Both the position numbers and the translations under genes were made by a program. A stretch of 64,000 nucleotides of DNA. It comes from Tunturiibacter empetritectus. Its GTDB lineage: Bacteria; Acidobacteriota; Terriglobia; Terriglobales; Acidobacteriaceae. Every line of letters begins with the position of its first letter. Position 1 is the stretch's first letter. Of the stretch, positions 24,344 to 34,940 are shown piece after piece. The notes beneath the pieces were generated by a model. That model was not told the DNA's origin, did not search any database, and was given only the letters and a program-made list of their open reading frames with translations. The DNA is taken from assembly GCF_014201375.1 (NCBI RefSeq), contig NZ_JACHDZ010000003.1, positions 434,001 to 498,000 of the forward strand, written 5' to 3'.

Positions 24344-25594
24344 ATGAGCTTTAGAATGTGGGCTGTGCGTCTGGTCCGCTTTGCAGGTTGGGTGGTTCTG
24401 TCTTTGGTGCTGCTCACTTTTCTGGCAGTGCAGATTCAGCTGCTAATATCGCGCTGGCGAGCCGAGCGGCTATCCGCAGATATGCATCAGATTCGCCTCT
24501 ACCAAAGCACGTGGGCGGATGCGCAGCGCCTGATGAATCGCTGGGGAGCGTGGGGCCACTACGATGGCAGTTGCACGGCTGCAAGTTGCCAATACGCAAT
24601 CGGCATGGGCACCATCAGATATCAAAACCCCGATGCTCCCCGCCGCGTCTGGGTGGAATGGTTTTCCGCGCACGACCGACTCAATCTCTATGAATGGCTC
24701 GGTGGCCGCGACGCAGTAGTCTATGCTTCCTTCACCGTCCATGACGGTACCATCTGGAGAACAGGCAGCGGGATCGGCGTCACCGTCCCCACCAGGAGGA
24801 TCCGAAGGGATAACGATTGGCCCTGGAGTCTCTCTATCAGTGCCGCCAGTCGCCAGCGACTTCATCGGACGATAGAAGACCCGTTCAGTTTTGGTTTTCT
24901 GGGTTCTGAAGACGAGCTCGCCAAACACCTGTACTACAAAGTGTGGAGGCCGGGTGGCTGTGAGATCAACTGCCAAGTTGAGATTGTCTACTATTCCACC
25001 CACACTCCACCAGCCGAGATCGAGCGTCTGACGTCGTATAACTTTTCCTGCTTTACTCAGTTGATCGCGTGTGCACACATTGAAGATCTATTGCCTGCAT
25101 CCAAAGAGTGGCACCTCTACGACGAATACCAATCCAGCCCCACTGTGCCGATACCACCTTCAAGGCCCGCATCGAGCTATGTGATGCCAATCCCGCCTCC
25201 CTGCAGCAAGATTCCTGTTTGGGCGCACTCGCGGGACGTCCGCTATGCTTTAGCCGTCGAAGTTCTCCCGACGACTGCCGATGACCAGAAGTTCGATCCC
25301 AGGATGGCAAAGGTCCGGGTTGTCAGTTCTCTCAAGGAGCCTGCTCCCTGGCTGTCTGGCGCTGTCGTACGTGCCTATCCCTACGGGAATGGAAACATCC
25401 CGCCTGAGGAAGGCCAAGGGTTGATTCCCGGAAGACGGTTCATCGTGTTTCCCGTTGGGAACGATGAAAAGCACGACATCCTAACGAAAGATTCGTCAAT
25501 CAAACTCGACCGATGCGGTGTGCTCGAAGATACTCCTGAAACACGGCGTGAGCTTGAGAAGGGATTTGCACAGAATGACACGCTGAATCCTTAA
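24344..25594 (+). CDS. Membrane-anchored protein of unknown function
   Basis: 416 residues from ATG 24344. One strong hydrophobic segment at about 14-35 ('GWVVLSLVLLTFLAVQIQLLI') with arginines on both sides anchors a large extracytoplasmic part. That part includes a Cys pair in 'GSCTAASCQYAIG', another in 'GGCEINCQVEIVYY', and a C-terminal region with 'VWAHSRDVRYALAVEV' and 'GLIPGRRFIVFPVG'. Paired cysteines suggest disulfides in the periplasm. I do not recognise a named family. The gene stands alone between ccmE and a GNAT gene. Confidence 0.7.
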   Translation: MSFRMWAVRLVRFAGWVVLSLVLLTFLAVQIQLLISRWRAERLSADMHQIRLYQSTWADAQRLMNRWGAWGHYDGSCTAASCQYAIGMGTIRYQNPDAPRRVWVEWFSAHDRLNLYEWLGGRDAVVYASFTVHDGTIWRTGSGIGVTVPTRRIRRDNDWPWSLSISAASRQRLHRTIEDPFSFGFLGSEDELAKHLYYKVWRPGGCEINCQVEIVYYSTHTPPAEIERLTSYNFSCFTQLIACAHIEDLLPASKEWHLYDEYQSSPTVPIPPSRPASSYVMPIPPPCSKIPVWAHSRDVRYALAVEVLPTTADDQKFDPRMAKVRVVSSLKEPAPWLSGAVVRAYPYGNGNIPPEEGQGLIPGRRFIVFPVGNDEKHDILTKDSSIKLDRCGVLEDTPETRRELEKGFAQNDTLNP

Positions 25595-25654
25595 ACCCCT
25601 CAACTTATACGGCGTGTGCGGGTGTGAAAAAATAAGATCCAGGAGTCGTTGAGG

Positions 25655-26185
25655 ATGGTGGCAGGTGGAGAGATCGTGAAGAAGGATAGCGGCTCTGTGC
25701 CTTATGTTTTGCGTCCGCATCGAGTGGGAGACATGGGGTGGATTGTCTATCGAGAGGGTCTCGGATATGCCGAGCAGTATGGATGGGATGAGACGTTTGA
25801 GGCGTTGGTGGCGCAGATCGTGAGTGAGTTCCTCATGAACTTCGACCCTGAGCAAGAGCGCTGCTGGATTGCTGAGGTGGATGGCAAAAGTGTGGGGCAT
25901 GTGTTTCTGGTGAAGCATCCGACGGAAGCAGAGACGGCGAAGCTGCGATTGCTGTTTGTTGAGCCAAGTGCGCGAGGTATGGGGTTGGGAGATGCGCTGG
26001 TGAGCGAGTGCGTTCGTTTTGCGCGGGGTGCGGGGTATAAGAAGGTAGTTTTGTGGACGCAAAGCATTCTTACTGGCGCGCATCAAATCTATGAGAAGGC
26101 TGGGTTCAGGCTGCTGAAGGAGGAGCCGCACCATAGCTTCGGGAAAGATCTGGTGGGACAGACTTGGGAGCTGGATTTGATTTGA
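25655..26185 (+). CDS. GNAT-family N-acetyltransferase
   Basis: 176 residues from ATG 25655, 9 bases after AGGAG; a TTG at 25649 is too close to that SD. It is a GNAT fold: '[20 protein letters not shown]' (beta2-beta4), '[29 protein letters not shown]' (motif A with the acetyl-CoA loop RGMGLG, split), then '[22 protein letters not shown]' (motif B with the late Tyr). '[14 protein letters not shown]' is common in MarR-linked acetyltransferases of this length. The acceptor is unknown and could be a small molecule or a protein. Confidence 0.85.
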   Translation: MVAGGEIVKKDSGSVPYVLRPHRVGDMGWIVYREGLGYAEQYGWDETFEALVAQIVSEFLMNFDPEQERCWIAEVDGKSVGHVFLVKHPTEAETAKLRLLFVEPSARGMGLGDALVSECVRFARGAGYKKVVLWTQSILTGAHQIYEKAGFRLLKEEPHHSFGKDLVGQTWELDLI

Positions 26186-26198
26186 CGGGAGTGAGAGA

Positions 26199-26232
26199 GC
26201 GAAGCAGAGATATTGTGGGATCTCCGCTTCGC
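26199..26232. terminator. Bidirectional terminator-like hairpin
   Basis: A 13-bp stem with one G-T pair (GCGAAGCAGAGAT 26199-26211 with ATCTCCGCTTCGC 26220-26232) lies between the convergent GNAT and DUF892 genes. A second copy of the right arm (ggatctccgcttcg) follows at about 26237-26250. Confidence 0.6.
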
Positions 26233-26262
26233 TTAGGATCTCCGCTTCGTTTTAGAAAGCGC

Positions 26263-26796
26263 TTAGACGCTGGTGGCGGTTACGGTTTTGGTTTCGGCGG
26301 CGGTGGTGTTGACGCTGTCGGAGATGGTGGAGAGGAGTTCGTCGGCGTTCTTCTCTTCGTCAAGGATGCTGTCGAGGAGGTCGGCTGAGTCGTCGTCGCC
26401 GAGGAGTTCGGCCCAGGTGCGGAGGGTGCCGTAGACAGCGATCTCGTGATGCTCTACCTGCTGGGCGGATGCGATGAGGGTGATGTCGCGGATGCTGGCG
26501 TCGGCTGCATCTTTGATGTTGTCTTCGGCTTCGGTGATGAGGGCGGAGATGGCCTTGCAGGTTGAGGTGTCGGCGTTGCCGTTGGTGGCGTCTCGGAGGA
26601 TGCTTTCCACTTTGGCTACATGGCCCTGGGTTTCGGTGAGGTGATTGCGGAAGGCGGTGGCAAGTTGCGGGTCGGTGGACTTCTCGATCATGGTGGGGAG
26701 GGCTTTGGTGATCTTCTGCTCCATGTCGAGCGCCTTCTTGAGGTTGGCGATGTAGAGGGTGCGGAGGTCTTCGATGTTTTCGGAAAATAGCTTCAT
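26263..26796 (-). CDS. DUF892 (YciE/YciF-type) ferritin-like protein
   Basis: 177 residues from ATG 26796 (AAGGAG upstream). It is an all-helical protein beginning 'LRTLYIANLKKALDMEQKI', with 'MIEKSTDPQLATAFRNHLTETQGHVAKVE' (in parts) and 'SAQQVEHHEIAVYGTLRTWAELLG'. The paired E...ExxH residues in both halves fit a ferritin-like four-helix bundle with a di-metal centre. YciE/YciF proteins are associated with stress responses; the biochemical role is not settled. The last 20 residues are Thr/Val/Ala-rich tail. Confidence 0.88.
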   Translation of the reverse strand: MKLFSENIEDLRTLYIANLKKALDMEQKITKALPTMIEKSTDPQLATAFRNHLTETQGHVAKVESILRDATNGNADTSTCKAISALITEAEDNIKDAADASIRDITLIASAQQVEHHEIAVYGTLRTWAELLGDDDSADLLDSILDEEKNADELLSTISDSVNTTAAETKTVTATSV

Positions 26797-27111
26797 GGGG
26801 AGTTCTCCTTGGGATTTTCGCGAGATTTCTCGCCGGCTCAGATTGAGCCGTTTGGGGCTGTGTGATTTTTTGGTGAGAGCGGCGAACGTTCAAGCCGGGG
26901 TGCTCACGGTCCTACTCGTTCTGCTGGGTAGGATGCGAGGTTGTGAAGAGGGTTGGCTGTGGATTTCGGCTTATTCCTGCTGGGGTGGGGAAGTCGCGGC
27001 ATCGGTGAGCGGAACGCGTCACAAATTATGGAGTGGGTCAGTCTCCGGTAGCCCGTGATTCGGGCATAGTGGTCGCCTCCACTATTGCGGCCCATATCCA
27101 TCGAGAAAAAA
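26797..27111. other. 315-bp intergenic region
   Basis: It lies between the DUF892 gene start and the esterase stop. The DUF892 promoter must lie here; I see no clear gene, repeat or strong hairpin. Confidence 0.4.
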
Positions 27112-28830
27112 CTAATGTCCGGAAGGATCGACGGGTACGAAACTCTCGGCCTGCTTCGGATCGCCTTTCCCGGAATAACGGGCCAAAACCGGGTATGGAA
27201 AGACAGGTCGCGAGCGTTCCATCACGAGATTGCTTGATCGTCGCGCGATCAGCTCTTCAGGCGCCTCTCCCTTCTCGACCCAGGTCTCCAATGCGGTTAA
27301 GGTGTCGAACTCGGTGAACCCCGGACCTCCGCGGCCGTGATGCACCCCAGGGATGAGAAACAGCCGAAAGAAGTCTTCGGTCTGTTTGCGCCCTCCCATC
27401 AGTTTGGTGACCCCTTCGTAGTAGCCTATCGAAGATGTCGCTGGAATGGCTCCATCGGCCCAACCATGCCACATGACAATCTTGCCGCCTCGCGCTTTAA
27501 AGGCGCGCAGGTCGACAGAGGTTGCGTCGTAGATTCTTCGCGCCCGGGCGAGAGTGGCGGGATCGTGATCAAAATCGAAGTTGAGAGCATCGACGTTTTT
27601 TCTTGTCTTCTCGTCCACAAAATATCTTAGGTACTCACCAGGCAGTTCCATGTTGGCAAAACGCGGCGGATAGCCGGGACTTGGAGTGCCAAAGTAGTTC
27701 CAACCCTCCCACTGCGTCTCAGTTCCCGGGATATACGGATAAGCCCAGAGCACTTCGCCCTTGGTATTCGTCGCTGGGGACATCAGGCGCTTGATTGCGG
27801 CGACCTGCTTTGCATTCAGGCAATCAGGGGCGGCGCTCGCGGAGGCGCACGCAATCATCTCGGGCTGCCAGTTGCAGGAGGTCGGATCGGTGACGAGCGC
27901 TTCTTCGACGCCAGCCTGTGCCCCACAGTGCTCCAGCACGGATTTGTGCACCGCTTGAGCGGCTTCGGCGTTTAGCACAGAGCCGCCATGACCGTCGCTG
28001 ACGGCTTGCGCAAACCAAGCTGCAGCGATCGTGTTGCGTCCGGTGTAATCGTAGACGGGTGCACTGGGCATCAATCCGTCGAAGTCGTCCGGAAACCTTT
28101 GCGCTTCCAGTAGAACGGCTTGGCCGCCTTTGGAGTTGCCGCTCATGTAGGAATACTTGATAGGCCTGCCGTAGTAGCGCGTGGTGATGGATTTCGCAAT
28201 GAGGGTGACGACGTGATTGCTGCGCCAACCGAAGTCCTCTTGTAATTCCGGGGCGTTTGCGGCCCAAACGCCGTCAAACCCCAAAGCGCTGTCGTGGCCG
28301 CCATTTCCTGTGACCGAGGCATAGCCCCGCGCGAGACCGAGATTGCAGGCGTCCGACAAAACGTTACCGCAGAAGCCTCCGCACGCATAAAAGAAGAACT
28401 TTTGGTTCCAATCGCCGGGCAGCGGCAGCTTCAAGTCGAACTTGTTTTGTGGCGCAACGTAGCCGGTAATGTCGCAGTACAGATGGATCCGGCTCGCAAT
28501 GTGAGAAGCACTGCTCCCATATCCGCTGGGATTGAGTATCCACTCCTTCAGGCCGCTTGCGGGAACCTCGACGAGGCGTGCCGAGGTAATGAGAGCTGGA
28601 CCTCCGGGAGCGTTTTCAAGGTTCAGTTCAGCCAAAGCGGAGCACTGTTGTGCGTCAGGGACGGGTGGCGTTCCGCCGGGCGTATTCTGTGCCGTAGCCA
28701 AGGTAGACGCAATCAAGTAGAGCACGATAAGGAAACCGATTCCGCTCACTCGGGGTCTAAAACTGTTTGCTTGGCGAGGAAGCGTTTCGGCCGATTCGGG
28801 TGGTAGACGCTTCAAAACCGCAGCCTCCAT
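27112..28830 (-). CDS. Tannase/feruloyl-esterase family hydrolase, variant active-site motif
   Basis: 572 residues from ATG 28830, with AGGAGG 5 bases upstream. The signal anchor is at about 30-48 ('GIGFLIVLYLIASTLATAQN'). It is a tannase/FaeB-like alpha/beta hydrolase: nucleophile Ser in 'YMSGNSKGGQAVLLEAQRFP' (about residues 226-245), Asp in 'WHGWADGAIPATSSIGYYEGV', His in 'LIPGVHHGRGGPGF'. Family members usually have Cys next to both Ser and His (the CS-D-HC disulfide). Here both positions are changed, to Asn (NS) and His (HH), so the disulfide is absent. Likely secreted and acting on plant phenolic or other esters; substrate unknown. Confidence 0.82.
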   Translation of the reverse strand: MEAAVLKRLPPESAETLPRQANSFRPRVSGIGFLIVLYLIASTLATAQNTPGGTPPVPDAQQCSALAELNLENAPGGPALITSARLVEVPASGLKEWILNPSGYGSSASHIASRIHLYCDITGYVAPQNKFDLKLPLPGDWNQKFFFYACGGFCGNVLSDACNLGLARGYASVTGNGGHDSALGFDGVWAANAPELQEDFGWRSNHVVTLIAKSITTRYYGRPIKYSYMSGNSKGGQAVLLEAQRFPDDFDGLMPSAPVYDYTGRNTIAAAWFAQAVSDGHGGSVLNAEAAQAVHKSVLEHCGAQAGVEEALVTDPTSCNWQPEMIACASASAAPDCLNAKQVAAIKRLMSPATNTKGEVLWAYPYIPGTETQWEGWNYFGTPSPGYPPRFANMELPGEYLRYFVDEKTRKNVDALNFDFDHDPATLARARRIYDATSVDLRAFKARGGKIVMWHGWADGAIPATSSIGYYEGVTKLMGGRKQTEDFFRLFLIPGVHHGRGGPGFTEFDTLTALETWVEKGEAPEELIARRSSNLVMERSRPVFPYPVLARYSGKGDPKQAESFVPVDPSGH

Positions 28831-29159
28831 CTCAGCCTCCTTCTCCGTGCTCCGCTGTTACTGCGTTTGATTTCCCGGGTACCTGGAGCCGAATTCTGCA
28901 AGTTTACCTAAGGAGGCCGGGTCTCGTTTGGTCGGGCCACTGAGGCGCATTTAGCGCGTACACCAATTCCGATCCGGTCTTGTTGGTTACTTCAGTTGAC
29001 TAAAGGAGATGGTGTGTTTTGAAAACCGCTCTTCGGAAATTGGCTCGGGTCTCCGGTCACCCTAACTGAGCTTCAACGATAGCTAGTGTGTTGTCGGCTA
29101 GTCGGAGACTGACCGCTGCAAACATTGCGGGAAGCGTCAGCGGAGATGCGTGCATCGTA

Positions 29160-30709
<1,550 letters not shown>

Positions 30710-30742
30710 CTTTCGGCGGTTGCGGGGAGTGTGAGCGGCGAG

Positions 30743-30791
30743 GGCAACAGCAAATGCAAATGCGGGGATTCTTCGCGTTGCTCAGAATGAC
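30743..30791 (-). repeat. Dispersed intergenic repeat, copy 2 (downstream of thiC)
   Basis: Read on the minus strand: gtcattctgagcaacgcgaa, then gaatccccgcattt, then gctgttgcc. It resembles the element at 18440-18521 downstream of rhaT, without that copy's long inner hairpin. Confidence 0.55.
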
Positions 30792-30817
30792 AAGGGTTAT
30801 TGATTGTTTATAGAAGA

Positions 30818-30847
30818 AGGCCGCGTCCTTGGTTTGGGAGGCGGCCT
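30818..30847 (+). terminator. Hairpin downstream of thiC
   Basis: AGGCCGC (30818-30824) pairs with GCGGCCT (30841-30847), 109 bases after the thiC stop. The region 30848-31086 has an open minus-strand frame (30846-31142) of low credibility and nothing else recognisable. Confidence 0.5.
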
Positions 30848-31086
30848 ATCTCTTTGGGGAGGAGTTTGGTTTGGGTTGGCTCTGAGCGTTGGCTGGGAGT
30901 CTGTTGCGTCGGGGGCGAGTGGGGCTGGGCTGCGGGGCTGCACGGGGTAGCTCAGAGCTGGACTCGAAGGACGGCTCGAATTGGTCAGCGCTGAAGTTGA
31001 AGGCCATGCCCGCGATGCGGTGGAGGATGCGGGTTGGTGTGGGCTGGCAACAACTTACACCGTAGGGCGGCAGCACAGGGGTGAGT

Positions 31087-31188
31087 CTAGAGAATATCTT
31101 TCTCCTGTTTATCGGATCGCATGGCAAGAAGTGCAGGAGCAATAATCATTGCGAGAAATACCAAAGCTAAAACCAGATCATGGACCAT
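31087..31188 (-). CDS. Putative 33-residue single-pass membrane miniprotein
   Basis: ATG 31188, 8 bases after GGAG, opens a 33-codon frame: a short polar N terminus (MVHD), a hydrophobic stretch ('LVLALVFLAMIIAPALLAM', about residues 5-23), and a charged tail ('RSDKQEKDIL'). The layout is that of small membrane subunits or regulators, though I cannot name one. It is alone in the thiC-M28 gap, and it could be a chance frame. Confidence 0.4.
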   Translation of the reverse strand: MVHDLVLALVFLAMIIAPALLAMRSDKQEKDIL

Positions 31189-31318
31189 TGGGGAGTCTCC
31201 TTTGGGCGGCTTTGACCGTCTTGAGAGTAATCATGCGGCAGGTGACCAAATGGGGATATCCCACCTCGGCAACGACAGATGCACCTTTTGGGGGATGGTT
31301 TTATTTTTGTAATGCTCA

Positions 31319-31400
31319 TGTCCTGCCGGACGGGCGTCCTGCGCGGGCGGCGGTCACTTCGTGACTTGTGTACCGCTTCGCGTGGTCCTCCCGTTGGTCG
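31319..31400 (+). repeat. 82-bp palindromic dispersed repeat, copy A
   Basis: It starts tgtcctgccggacgggcg and ends ctcccgttggtcg, with an inner palindrome GTCAC-TTC-GTGAC. It matches the reverse complement of 36455-36536 at 75 of 82 positions by my count. It lies downstream of the M28 gene (minus strand) in otherwise featureless sequence. Confidence 0.75.
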
Positions 31401-31475
31401 GAGGGTAATGTTTGCCAGCTTTGGGGTGATGGCTGATTGTGGTGCTTGGAATGGTGGTTTGTGGTGAGTTGATGG

Positions 31476-33665
31476 TTATTTGGTGGCTTCTTTGTTGGCA
31501 GCTTCCAGGATGGCGGCGGAGCGGTTGAGGGCTGCGGCCAGAGCGGCTAACTGGGACTGGGCTCTGGGAGCGTCCGGCGCCTCGATGCCCTCAGTGACGC
31601 CGGGGATGACGACGGCGGCATAGCCGGTGAACTCACCTGGAGCGTAGATGGTGTGTTTGTACCAGAAGCGCTTGGGCAGGCCTTCGGGGTTGAGGAGAGC
31701 ACCTTCGGCTTCGCGCAGGGACTGGTTGAGCGCGGCGGGGTTCGCTGGTGGCGCGGACTGGGTGGCGCGGATGGCTGTGCCGGCGGCGGCGAAGCGGTTG
31801 GCTGCGGCCTGGGCGGCGGAGAAGTCGAGAGTCAGGTTTTTGGTGGTGGCTTGTTTCTGCGCAGCCTCGAGGTAGCCTACGATCTCTTTGCCGTAGAGCT
31901 GGTAGTCGTAGGGGAGGACGTCGGCGTCGGCCATGTGGAGGATCTCGAGGCCGAAGACGCGGGCCTGCTGCTGCTCGTAGACGAAGGTGGGGTCGGCGAA
32001 TTTGGTGAACCAGTTGTAGTTGTCGAAGACGGAGTGATAGACGCCGTAGGGGCCCTCGGAGCCGATGTCGGTGGAGGGGACGCCGAGGTGCTGGATGAAG
32101 GGGGTGTAGTCGGAGCCGGAGCCTAGGGTGCCGATGTGGACGTCGCTGTCGGTGGAGTCAACGGGCTTGTGGCTGCGGCGGGTGGGGGCCGTGGCCTGGT
32201 CGGCCTTCCACTGTTCGTAGACGGTGCCCCCCTTGGGGCTGGCGACCTCTTTGGTGACTTCGCGGACGAACTGTTTGAGCGAGGGGACGGCGGCGGCGTC
32301 GAAGTTGGGGCCGGCTACGCCTACGTCGGTGTTGAAGTAGGCTACGGCGTGGGCGAGGTGGGTCTCATGCTGCTCGGCCCATTCGGTAGAGCCGATGAGT
32401 CCTTCTTCTTCGGCGTCCCAGCTGCAGATGACGATGCGGCGTTGCGGCTTCCAGCCTTGTTTGAGGAGCTCGCCGAGGCCGTGAACGGTTTCGAGCATGG
32501 CGGCGGTGCCGGAGTTGGGGTCGACTGCGCCGTAGACCCAGGCGTCGCGGTGGTTGCCGGCCACGACCCAGTCTTCTTTTTGGGCGGGGTCGGTTCCGTC
32601 GATGGTGCCGATGACGTCCCAGATGGTGCGGAGTGCGATGTCCTGCTCGAGGTGCATGTGGACGGTGATTTTGGGAGGAGCGGTGTGGGTTCCGTTTGTT
32701 CCGAGAGTTCCGGTTGCTCCGAGATGATAGGTGAAGGGGAGTGCGCCCTGCCAGTCGCGGGGGGATTCGGCTCCGCCGAGGGCTTTGAGGATAGGGGCGG
32801 CGTCGTGGTATGAGAGGGGGTTGGTGGGGATGCTGGGCTGGTTGTTCTCGAGCTTGTCGACGGGGATGCGTTTGGAGTCGGGGAGCTCAGGGGTGGAGGC
32901 TACGCCGGGGGTGGTGGGGTCGCCGGGGTAGATGGGGAGGAACTGGATGGAGCCGCGCTGGACGGCGGTCTCGGGGCGGTAGGGACCGCGGGGGTAGATG
33001 TCGCCGCGGAAGTAGCCGTCGTCGGCGGGGTCGGAGTAGATGAGGACGCCGACGGCTCCGTATTGCTGGGCGATGTAGGTCTTGATGCCGCGAAAGTTTT
33101 CGCCGTAGCGGACGAGGACGATCTTGCCTTTGACGCTGATGCCTAGTTTGGCGAGTTGCTGGAAGTCGGCGAGGGTGCCGTAGTTGGCGTAGATGACCTC
33201 GGCGGTGACGTCGCCTGATGGGGAGGAGCCGTTGAAGGCGGGGAGGATGCGGGGGTCGTCCTGGAAGGGGTCGCCGCCGAATTTGTTGGGGTCGACATGC
33301 TCGGGCGTGGGGCCGGACATGAGCTTTTTGCCGTCGGCGTCGAAGGCTTCGATGACGATTTTGACGGGTTTGGTGAGGAGGACTTTGTAGGGGACGATCT
33401 GGGTTTCTAGGCCGGCGGCTTTGAACTTGTCGGCGACGTAGACGGCGGTGGCGTAGTCCTCTGGCGAGCTGGCCCAGTGGGGGGCGGCGGTGAGGGTCTT
33501 GAGGTGCTGGCCGGCGAGTGCGGCGTCGGGTACGGCCATGAAGACTTTGTCCCACTTTGCCTGCTGGGCGAAGTTGCGGTAGCCGAAGACCTGAGGGGTG
33601 GGAGACTGGGCCAGGGTGAGGGCGGCGAGAGGGAGCAGGCAGGGTACGGTGCGGAGACGAGTCAA
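31476..33665 (-). CDS. M28-family metallopeptidase (glutamate carboxypeptidase II-like)
   Basis: 729 residues from TTG 33665 (GAGG 8 bases upstream), with a short secretion signal ending near 'LTLAQS'. The order is peptidase core, PA insert (about 150-290, 'GKIVLVRYGENFRGIKTY'), the zinc M28 domain, and a C-terminal dimerisation domain like that of the transferrin receptor. Zinc and catalytic landmarks are 'GNHRDAWVYGAVDPNSG' (His and bridging Asp), 'SWDAEEEGLIGSTEW' (Glu-Glu) and 'YFNTDVG' (Asp); the final His lies later ('YHSVFDNYNW'). It is probably an exported carboxypeptidase used to degrade peptides. It stands alone. Confidence 0.9.
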   Translation of the reverse strand: MTRLRTVPCLLPLAALTLAQSPTPQVFGYRNFAQQAKWDKVFMAVPDAALAGQHLKTLTAAPHWASSPEDYATAVYVADKFKAAGLETQIVPYKVLLTKPVKIVIEAFDADGKKLMSGPTPEHVDPNKFGGDPFQDDPRILPAFNGSSPSGDVTAEVIYANYGTLADFQQLAKLGISVKGKIVLVRYGENFRGIKTYIAQQYGAVGVLIYSDPADDGYFRGDIYPRGPYRPETAVQRGSIQFLPIYPGDPTTPGVASTPELPDSKRIPVDKLENNQPSIPTNPLSYHDAAPILKALGGAESPRDWQGALPFTYHLGATGTLGTNGTHTAPPKITVHMHLEQDIALRTIWDVIGTIDGTDPAQKEDWVVAGNHRDAWVYGAVDPNSGTAAMLETVHGLGELLKQGWKPQRRIVICSWDAEEEGLIGSTEWAEQHETHLAHAVAYFNTDVGVAGPNFDAAAVPSLKQFVREVTKEVASPKGGTVYEQWKADQATAPTRRSHKPVDSTDSDVHIGTLGSGSDYTPFIQHLGVPSTDIGSEGPYGVYHSVFDNYNWFTKFADPTFVYEQQQARVFGLEILHMADADVLPYDYQLYGKEIVGYLEAAQKQATTKNLTLDFSAAQAAANRFAAAGTAIRATQSAPPANPAALNQSLREAEGALLNPEGLPKRFWYKHTIYAPGEFTGYAAVVIPGVTEGIEAPDAPRAQSQLAALAAALNRSAAILEAANKEATK

Positions 33666-33802
33666 GTCGTGGGCCTCGGTGTGGGTTTGAGATATCAGGG
33701 TATCGCAGAATCGAGTTTTGGAAGATCTTCTGCGGGTAAGCTCTGAGGGCAGAGTCTTCTATCGAGGCGTTTGAGTCTCTGCAATGGGTTTGCTGCAGAC
33801 AC

Positions 33803-33840
33803 GTCGAAGCGGTTCACGATGGATTGTGAGCCGCTTCGAC
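33803..33840 (+). other. Long hairpin immediately upstream of ccmC
   Basis: GTCGAAGCGGTTCAC (33803-33817) pairs with GTGAGCCGCTTCGAC (33826-33840), 14 of 15 pairs with an 8-base loop, ending 22 bases before the ccmC ATG. It may be a terminator or insulator upstream of the promoter-like motif, or a protein-binding dyad. Confidence 0.5.
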
Positions 33841-33842
33841 CT

Positions 33843-33859
33843 ATTCGCGATAAACTAGA
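33843..33859 (+). promoter_or_regulatory. Shared 17-bp start-proximal motif before ccmC
   Basis: An exact copy of the motif before mtnA. TAAACT ends 6 bases before the ccmC ATG and no SD is present, which fits a promoter giving a leaderless mRNA. Confidence 0.45.
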
Positions 33860-33862
33860 TCC

Positions 33863-34600
33863 ATGGAGCAGCGTACCCCCACTCTCCGCAGCGTCGCCTG
33901 GCTCTGGTTTGGAATCAGCGTCGCTGTGCTCGCCGTCGGCTTCCGTCAGGCCATCTTCCTAGTTCCCACGGACGCAGCGCAGGGCAACGTCGGGCGCATC
34001 TTCTACTACCACGTCCCTATCGCGATGTTGAGTCTGATCTTTCCCTACATCAACTTCGTTGCCTCACTCTTCTATCTCTACTGGCGACGTCGAGACCCGC
34101 TGAAGGCCCTCACCGCGGATGCCCTCGCGCTTTCCACTGCAGAAGTAACCGTCGTCTACTCCAGCATCTGCCTGCTCACCGGTATGCTTTGGGGACGCGC
34201 TACCTGGGGCATCTGGTGGACCTGGGACCCACGCCTTACCAGCATGCTGCTCCTGTGGCTGCTCTATGTCAGCTACCTCATGCTGCGCCGCTTCTCCTCT
34301 ACCGGCCAGACCCATACTCTCGCCGCGGTTCTCTCGGTCTTTGCCGCAGTCGATGTTCCCATCGTCTACATGTCCATTCGCTGGTGGCGCACCCAACATC
34401 CTGCGCCAGTCTTCGGAGGCGGGCCTGACTCAGGTATCGATCCCTCCATGCTTCCCGCCTTCTATTGGAATCTGGCGGGCTGGACCTTGTGGGGTATCTG
34501 CATCGTTCTCTTCCGTTTCGCCCTCGAGCGCCGCCGTCAACTAGCCGAACAGGAAGCCGCCCTGCAGGCCATCGAAGCTTCTTTGGAGATTCCGCAATGA
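33863..34600 (+). CDS. ccmC: Cytochrome c maturation heme-handling protein CcmC
   Basis: 245 residues with six hydrophobic segments and the WWD signature 'WGRATWGIWWTWDPRLTS' in the periplasmic loop. A conserved His occurs in 'FYYHVPIAM', and another late in the loop before 'FYWNLAGWTLWG' is expected but not clearly seen. CcmC loads heme onto CcmE. Unlike in most ccm operons it is 10 kb away from ccmE-A-B and on the opposite strand, paired only with ccmD. The C-terminal tail is a charged helix. Confidence 0.9.
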   Translation: MEQRTPTLRSVAWLWFGISVAVLAVGFRQAIFLVPTDAAQGNVGRIFYYHVPIAMLSLIFPYINFVASLFYLYWRRRDPLKALTADALALSTAEVTVVYSSICLLTGMLWGRATWGIWWTWDPRLTSMLLLWLLYVSYLMLRRFSSTGQTHTLAAVLSVFAAVDVPIVYMSIRWWRTQHPAPVFGGGPDSGIDPSMLPAFYWNLAGWTLWGICIVLFRFALERRRQLAEQEAALQAIEASLEIPQ

Positions 34601-34740
34601 CCTGGCGTTCGTTCTTCGATCTGAGCACTATGCCTCACCGGCACCTGCTCTTCGCCTACGTGGCTGTGTGGGTTATTCAGGGAGGATACTTCGCATGGAC
34701 CGTCTGGAACTGGGTTCATGTGCGGGATGGCCGCCGCTAA
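34597..34740 (+). CDS. ccmD: CcmD-like small membrane protein
   Basis: 47 residues. ATG 34597 overlaps the ccmC stop by 4 bases (ATGA). A single membrane segment ('LLFAYVAVWVIQGGYFAWTVWNW') is followed by a short basic tail. Size, topology and coupling to ccmC are those of CcmD, which helps release holo-CcmE from CcmC. CcmD sequences diverge greatly, so the call rests mostly on context. Confidence 0.75.
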   Translation: MTWRSFFDLSTMPHRHLLFAYVAVWVIQGGYFAWTVWNWVHVRDGRR

Positions 34741-34940
34741 AAATCAACGAAGCCGCGGGGGACCACAGCTTCGTTGTCCGAGTAGGAATTGCACGTGATG
34801 CTGTCAATCGTCCTTCGATAAATCAGCATCGCCAACCTAAACACCAGATGGCATCCAGAAGTTTCGGGGAATAGTGAAAAACTCTTCGCCTATCGCACTT
34901 CCCCTTGCCGCCCTTGGAACACCTCGATAGACTCCGAACA

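Noticed and set aside
31087..31400. Possible riboswitch or small RNA in the thiC-M28 gap
   Set aside because: No known core could be matched; only the miniprotein frame and the dispersed repeat are supportable.
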